A stretch of 64,000 nt of DNA, taken from CAUPWF01 sp963515125 (GTDB taxonomy: Bacteria; Bacillota; Clostridia; Lachnospirales; Lachnospiraceae). The stretch lies in contig JBQKKG010000004.1 of NCBI GenBank assembly GCA_052116865.1, forward strand, positions 62,001-126,000. Reading direction: 5' to 3'. Of this stretch, positions 61,653-64,000 are shown piece after piece; position 1 is the stretch's first letter; the number at the start of each line of letters is the position of its first letter. Position numbers and translations under genes: made by a program. The notes under the pieces are model-generated. The model was not told the origin of the DNA and searched no databases. It saw only the letters and a program-made list of their open reading frames with translations.

Positions 61653-61681
61653 ATTCTATTCCAAGTAACAGGGCTTGTCAA
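61653..61681 (-). promoter_or_regulatory. Strong sigma-A promoter for rpsT
   Basis: On the minus strand TTGACA (61676-61681), 17-base spacer, TAGAAT (61653-61658), about 100 bases before the rpsT start codon. Confidence 0.8.
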
Positions 61682-61769
61682 TACATATTTATCAAAATTT
61701 TGTAAAAACTAGTAATTAAATTATAATCCATGATGGATGTACTTGAATAATATGAAATGAGGGTATGTG

Positions 61770-62750
61770 ATGTTAGAAAAATTCGATATTCGTACAGATT
61801 TGGCATTAGAGACAAAGGAAAGATTTGAATCTGATAAGGTTGAAATACCAGGAGTAATTGTGGAAGAGGAGTTTGATGAAGAAAGAGAAATTAGAATAAC
61901 AAAAGTAATCATCGAAACAGAAAAAGGTGCAAAGGTTATGAAAAAGCCAGTTGGTACGTATATTACTTTAGAGGCGCCAAATATGGCAGTACCTGATGAG
62001 GCATATCACAGAGAGATTTCAGTGGAAATCGGAAAATTCATAAAAAATATGATAGGTGAAAAAGATGGAGAAGTTTCTATCTTGGTAGTAGGACTTGGAA
62101 ATCGTCAAGTAACACCCGATGCATTGGGTCCATATGTGGTTGATAATCTCTGCATTACCCGTCACATTGTACAGGAATATGGAAAGTATGCAATGGGAAT
62201 GGAAAGTGTTCATTTAATTAGTGCCATTGTTCCTGGTGTTATGGCACAGACAGGGATGGAAACACTTGAGATTGTCAAGGGGATTGTAGATGAAACAAAA
62301 CCAAACTATGTTGTCGCAATTGATGCCTTAGCTGCACGTAATTCAAAGAGATTAAATCGAACAATACAGATTGCAGACACTGGTATTAATCCTGGTTCGG
62401 GTGTTGGTAATCATAGACAAGGATTAACCAAAGAAACATTGGGAATACCGGTAATAGGAATTGGGGTACCAACAGTTGTAGATGCAGCAACAATTGTAAA
62501 TGATACAATGGAAAATTTAGTTGCTGCGATGGAAACATCGAAAAGTCTTGCAGGTGTTGGTGAAGTACTTCGTTCTTATAATGCGGCAGAAAAATACGAG
62601 CTCATTAAAGAGTTGATTTCCCCTCATCTTAACGGTATGTTTGTAACACCTAAAGATGTGGATGAGACCGTGAAACGGATCAGTTATACCATTTCAGAGG
62701 GATTAAATATAGTCTTCTCTAATGAAAATGATAAGAAAGAGAAAAAGTGA
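61770..62750 (+). CDS. gpr: Germination protease GPR
   Basis: 326-residue endopeptidase that degrades small acid-soluble spore proteins when spores germinate. The motifs GLGNRQVTPDALGP and ADTGINPGSGVGNHRQ are diagnostic. ATG 61770 follows GAGGGT; the GTG just before it is not needed. The first residues, before DLALET, are the short propeptide removed on maturation. Next to spoIIP, as in Bacillus. I looked for a sigma-G promoter but none was convincing. Confidence 0.97.
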   Translation: MLEKFDIRTDLALETKERFESDKVEIPGVIVEEEFDEEREIRITKVIIETEKGAKVMKKPVGTYITLEAPNMAVPDEAYHREISVEIGKFIKNMIGEKDGEVSILVVGLGNRQVTPDALGPYVVDNLCITRHIVQEYGKYAMGMESVHLISAIVPGVMAQTGMETLEIVKGIVDETKPNYVVAIDALAARNSKRLNRTIQIADTGINPGSGVGNHRQGLTKETLGIPVIGIGVPTVVDAATIVNDTMENLVAAMETSKSLAGVGEVLRSYNAAEKYELIKELISPHLNGMFVTPKDVDETVKRISYTISEGLNIVFSNENDKKEKK

Positions 62751-62763
62751 ATGGAGTGACTAT

Positions 62764-63948
62764 GTGAAAAGTAAGCAAATAAAACAGATGGTGGTCTTAG
62801 GGGTAGTAGTGTTGGCCAGCATAACAGGAATGGCAAAAAGCGTGAATCACTTAGTAAAAGAATATAGGCAAAAAGAGTTGTCAGGTATTCTTTTAAGGGC
62901 AGAGAAGCTATTTTTGCCATCCCTGACTTACTTATATGAAGACGAGCCAGAAGAAGTGGAAAGTTGGGTGTATAGTCAAGCAATGCGATTATTTCCCATG
63001 GTTGGCTATTTACAAGATAATCATATTGTAGAGAATGAAACAGAGGATAAATACACGTATGATATGATTCTGGCACAACAGGCGGCAGATGAAAATGAAG
63101 TGGATGAAAATGGAAATCTAATTAATAATTTGGAAAATCAAGTAGTAGCCCCACCAGTGAGTACTTCGACTTCTCCTATTGATATGTCAATAGAGAGCCT
63201 TAGAAACTTTGATTATTTGGTCAATAATTTTTATACGATTGATAAAACAACCATGACAAGTCAAGAAGAACTAAACGTAGATAATTTACTGAGTAAAAAT
63301 ATGAAGATAAATCAAACGAATAACGGACCTAAAATTTTAATTTTTCATTCACATTCACAAGAGACTTTTGTGGACTCTGTAGAGGGAGATCCAAATACGT
63401 CTATTGTTGGAGTGGGAGCATATTTGGCGCAAGTACTAAATGATCAATATCATATTCCAACGCTCCACCATGATGGAGTCTACGATATTATTAATGGCAA
63501 ATTAGATAGAAGTGCATCATACGAATATGCAGAAGCGGGGATACGGCCAATTCTAGAAGCAAATCCTAGCATAGAGGTTGTGATTGATCTACATAGAGAT
63601 GGGGTAGATGCTAGTACCCATTTAGTGACCGATGTTAATGGTCAACAAACAGCTAGAATTATGTTCTTTAATGGGCTAAGCCGCACAAAATCCAAAGGTG
63701 ACATTGCCTATTTGACCAATCCTTATTTACAAGATAATTTAGCCTTTTCTTTGCAGATGGAATTGGCGGCAGAAAGTAAGTATCCTGGATTTGCGAGACA
63801 TATATATTTAAAAGGATATCGGTATAATCTGCATCTGATGCCGAAGTCATTATTAGTAGAAGCGGGAGCACAAACAAATACTGTCGGTGAAATGAAAAAT
63901 GCAATGAATGTGTTAGCTGATATACTACATGATGTATTAGTTGAGTAG
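62764..63948 (+). CDS. spoIIP: Stage II sporulation protein P
   Basis: 394-residue cell-wall amidase of the engulfment complex (SpoIID-SpoIIM-SpoIIP). An N-terminal membrane segment (about residues 8-25) is followed by a low-complexity linker and the catalytic domain with HSHSQETF (zinc histidines), DLHRDG and, near the end, LVEAGAQTNT with the catalytic glutamate. The start is GTG 62764 with GGAGTGA 7 bases upstream; an ATG at 62722 would lie inside gpr. Expressed with gpr. Confidence 0.95.
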   Translation: MKSKQIKQMVVLGVVVLASITGMAKSVNHLVKEYRQKELSGILLRAEKLFLPSLTYLYEDEPEEVESWVYSQAMRLFPMVGYLQDNHIVENETEDKYTYDMILAQQAADENEVDENGNLINNLENQVVAPPVSTSTSPIDMSIESLRNFDYLVNNFYTIDKTTMTSQEELNVDNLLSKNMKINQTNNGPKILIFHSHSQETFVDSVEGDPNTSIVGVGAYLAQVLNDQYHIPTLHHDGVYDIINGKLDRSASYEYAEAGIRPILEANPSIEVVIDLHRDGVDASTHLVTDVNGQQTARIMFFNGLSRTKSKGDIAYLTNPYLQDNLAFSLQMELAAESKYPGFARHIYLKGYRYNLHLMPKSLLVEAGAQTNTVGEMKNAMNVLADILHDVLVE

Positions 63949-63955
63949 AAGTTAT

Positions 63956-63984
63956 TTGAAATGTACAACTGATTGTGCTATCAT
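63956..63984 (+). promoter_or_regulatory. Promoter at the right edge
   Basis: TTGAAA (63956-63961) and TATCAT (63979-63984) with a 17-base spacer, for a gene beyond the window. Confidence 0.55.
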
Positions 63985-64000
63985 ACTACTAAATGTGAAA

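Noticed and set aside
1..64000. Prophage, insertion sequences, CRISPR array, tRNA or rRNA genes
   Set aside because: I looked for transposase or integrase motifs, spaced direct repeats and tRNA-like cloverleaf ends and found none that hold up by eye.

Overview
The window is a low-GC, densely coded stretch of chromosome from a spore-forming, Gram-positive anaerobe. Three sporulation or germination genes (spoIVA, gpr, spoIIP) rule out a non-sporulating lineage. The gene set and order (DUF512-der-plsY-gpsA, rpsT-gpr-spoIIP, yicC-gmk-rpoZ, pyrBI, the GGGtGRT gene with its NifU-like partner, a roughly 390-residue PRPP synthetase) fit Clostridia, most probably Lachnospiraceae. That family assignment is inference from gene content; no rRNA or tRNA gene lies in the window to confirm it.

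Layout. 1-10158: housekeeping (end of ilvB, serC, serA, a cell-wall-binding polysaccharide deacetylase, prs, then the DUF512-der-plsY-gpsA operon). 10182-23228: an accessory island for hydroaromatic acids. It has two divergent LysR units. The first is LysR / YdiB-like shikimate-quinate dehydrogenase / type I dehydroquinase. The second is LysR / AP-endonuclease-fold TIM barrel / old-yellow-enzyme-type flavoprotein / second dehydrogenase / MFS transporter / third dehydrogenase / three-gene TRAP transporter. Two copies of a palindromic repeat sit just after the two LysR stop codons. 23378-33982: a sugar island with a membrane-tethered binding protein, a histidine kinase, a NarL-type regulator, a second tethered binding protein, a ribose-type ABC transporter, then class II aldolase, PfkB kinase and D-lyxose-isomerase-like cupin. 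34050-43280: mixed housekeeping (CDF and Na/Pi transporters, spoIVA, DUF1015, threonine aldolase, a small cobalamin group, RNase HI). 43328-43669: RNase P RNA. 43811-64000: MATE pump, pyrBI, nitroreductase, chorismate mutase, a DUF815 ATPase, RqcH, yicC-gmk-rpoZ, rimO-pgsA-pncC, the NifU-like/GGGtGRT pair, CorA, ilvN-ilvC, a PRTase-like protein, rpsT, gpr and spoIIP.

How the parts work together. The hydroaromatic island contains enzymes that could oxidise quinate or shikimate and interconvert dehydroquinate and dehydroshikimate. It also contains an enone-reductase-type flavoprotein that could reduce the resulting unsaturated ketone, and two import systems, which suggests a catabolic or reductive electron-sink pathway rather than aromatic amino-acid synthesis. 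In the sugar island the tethered binding protein is a clear paralogue of the ABC transporter's own binding protein, so the sensor probably reads the same sugar that the operon imports. The three enzymes then spell isomerisation, 1-phosphorylation and aldol cleavage. Branched-chain synthesis is split: ilvB lies at the left edge, ilvN and ilvC lie 58 kb away.

Most operons end in obvious intrinsic terminators, several of them bidirectional between convergent genes. No insertion sequence, prophage, CRISPR array, rRNA or tRNA was seen.
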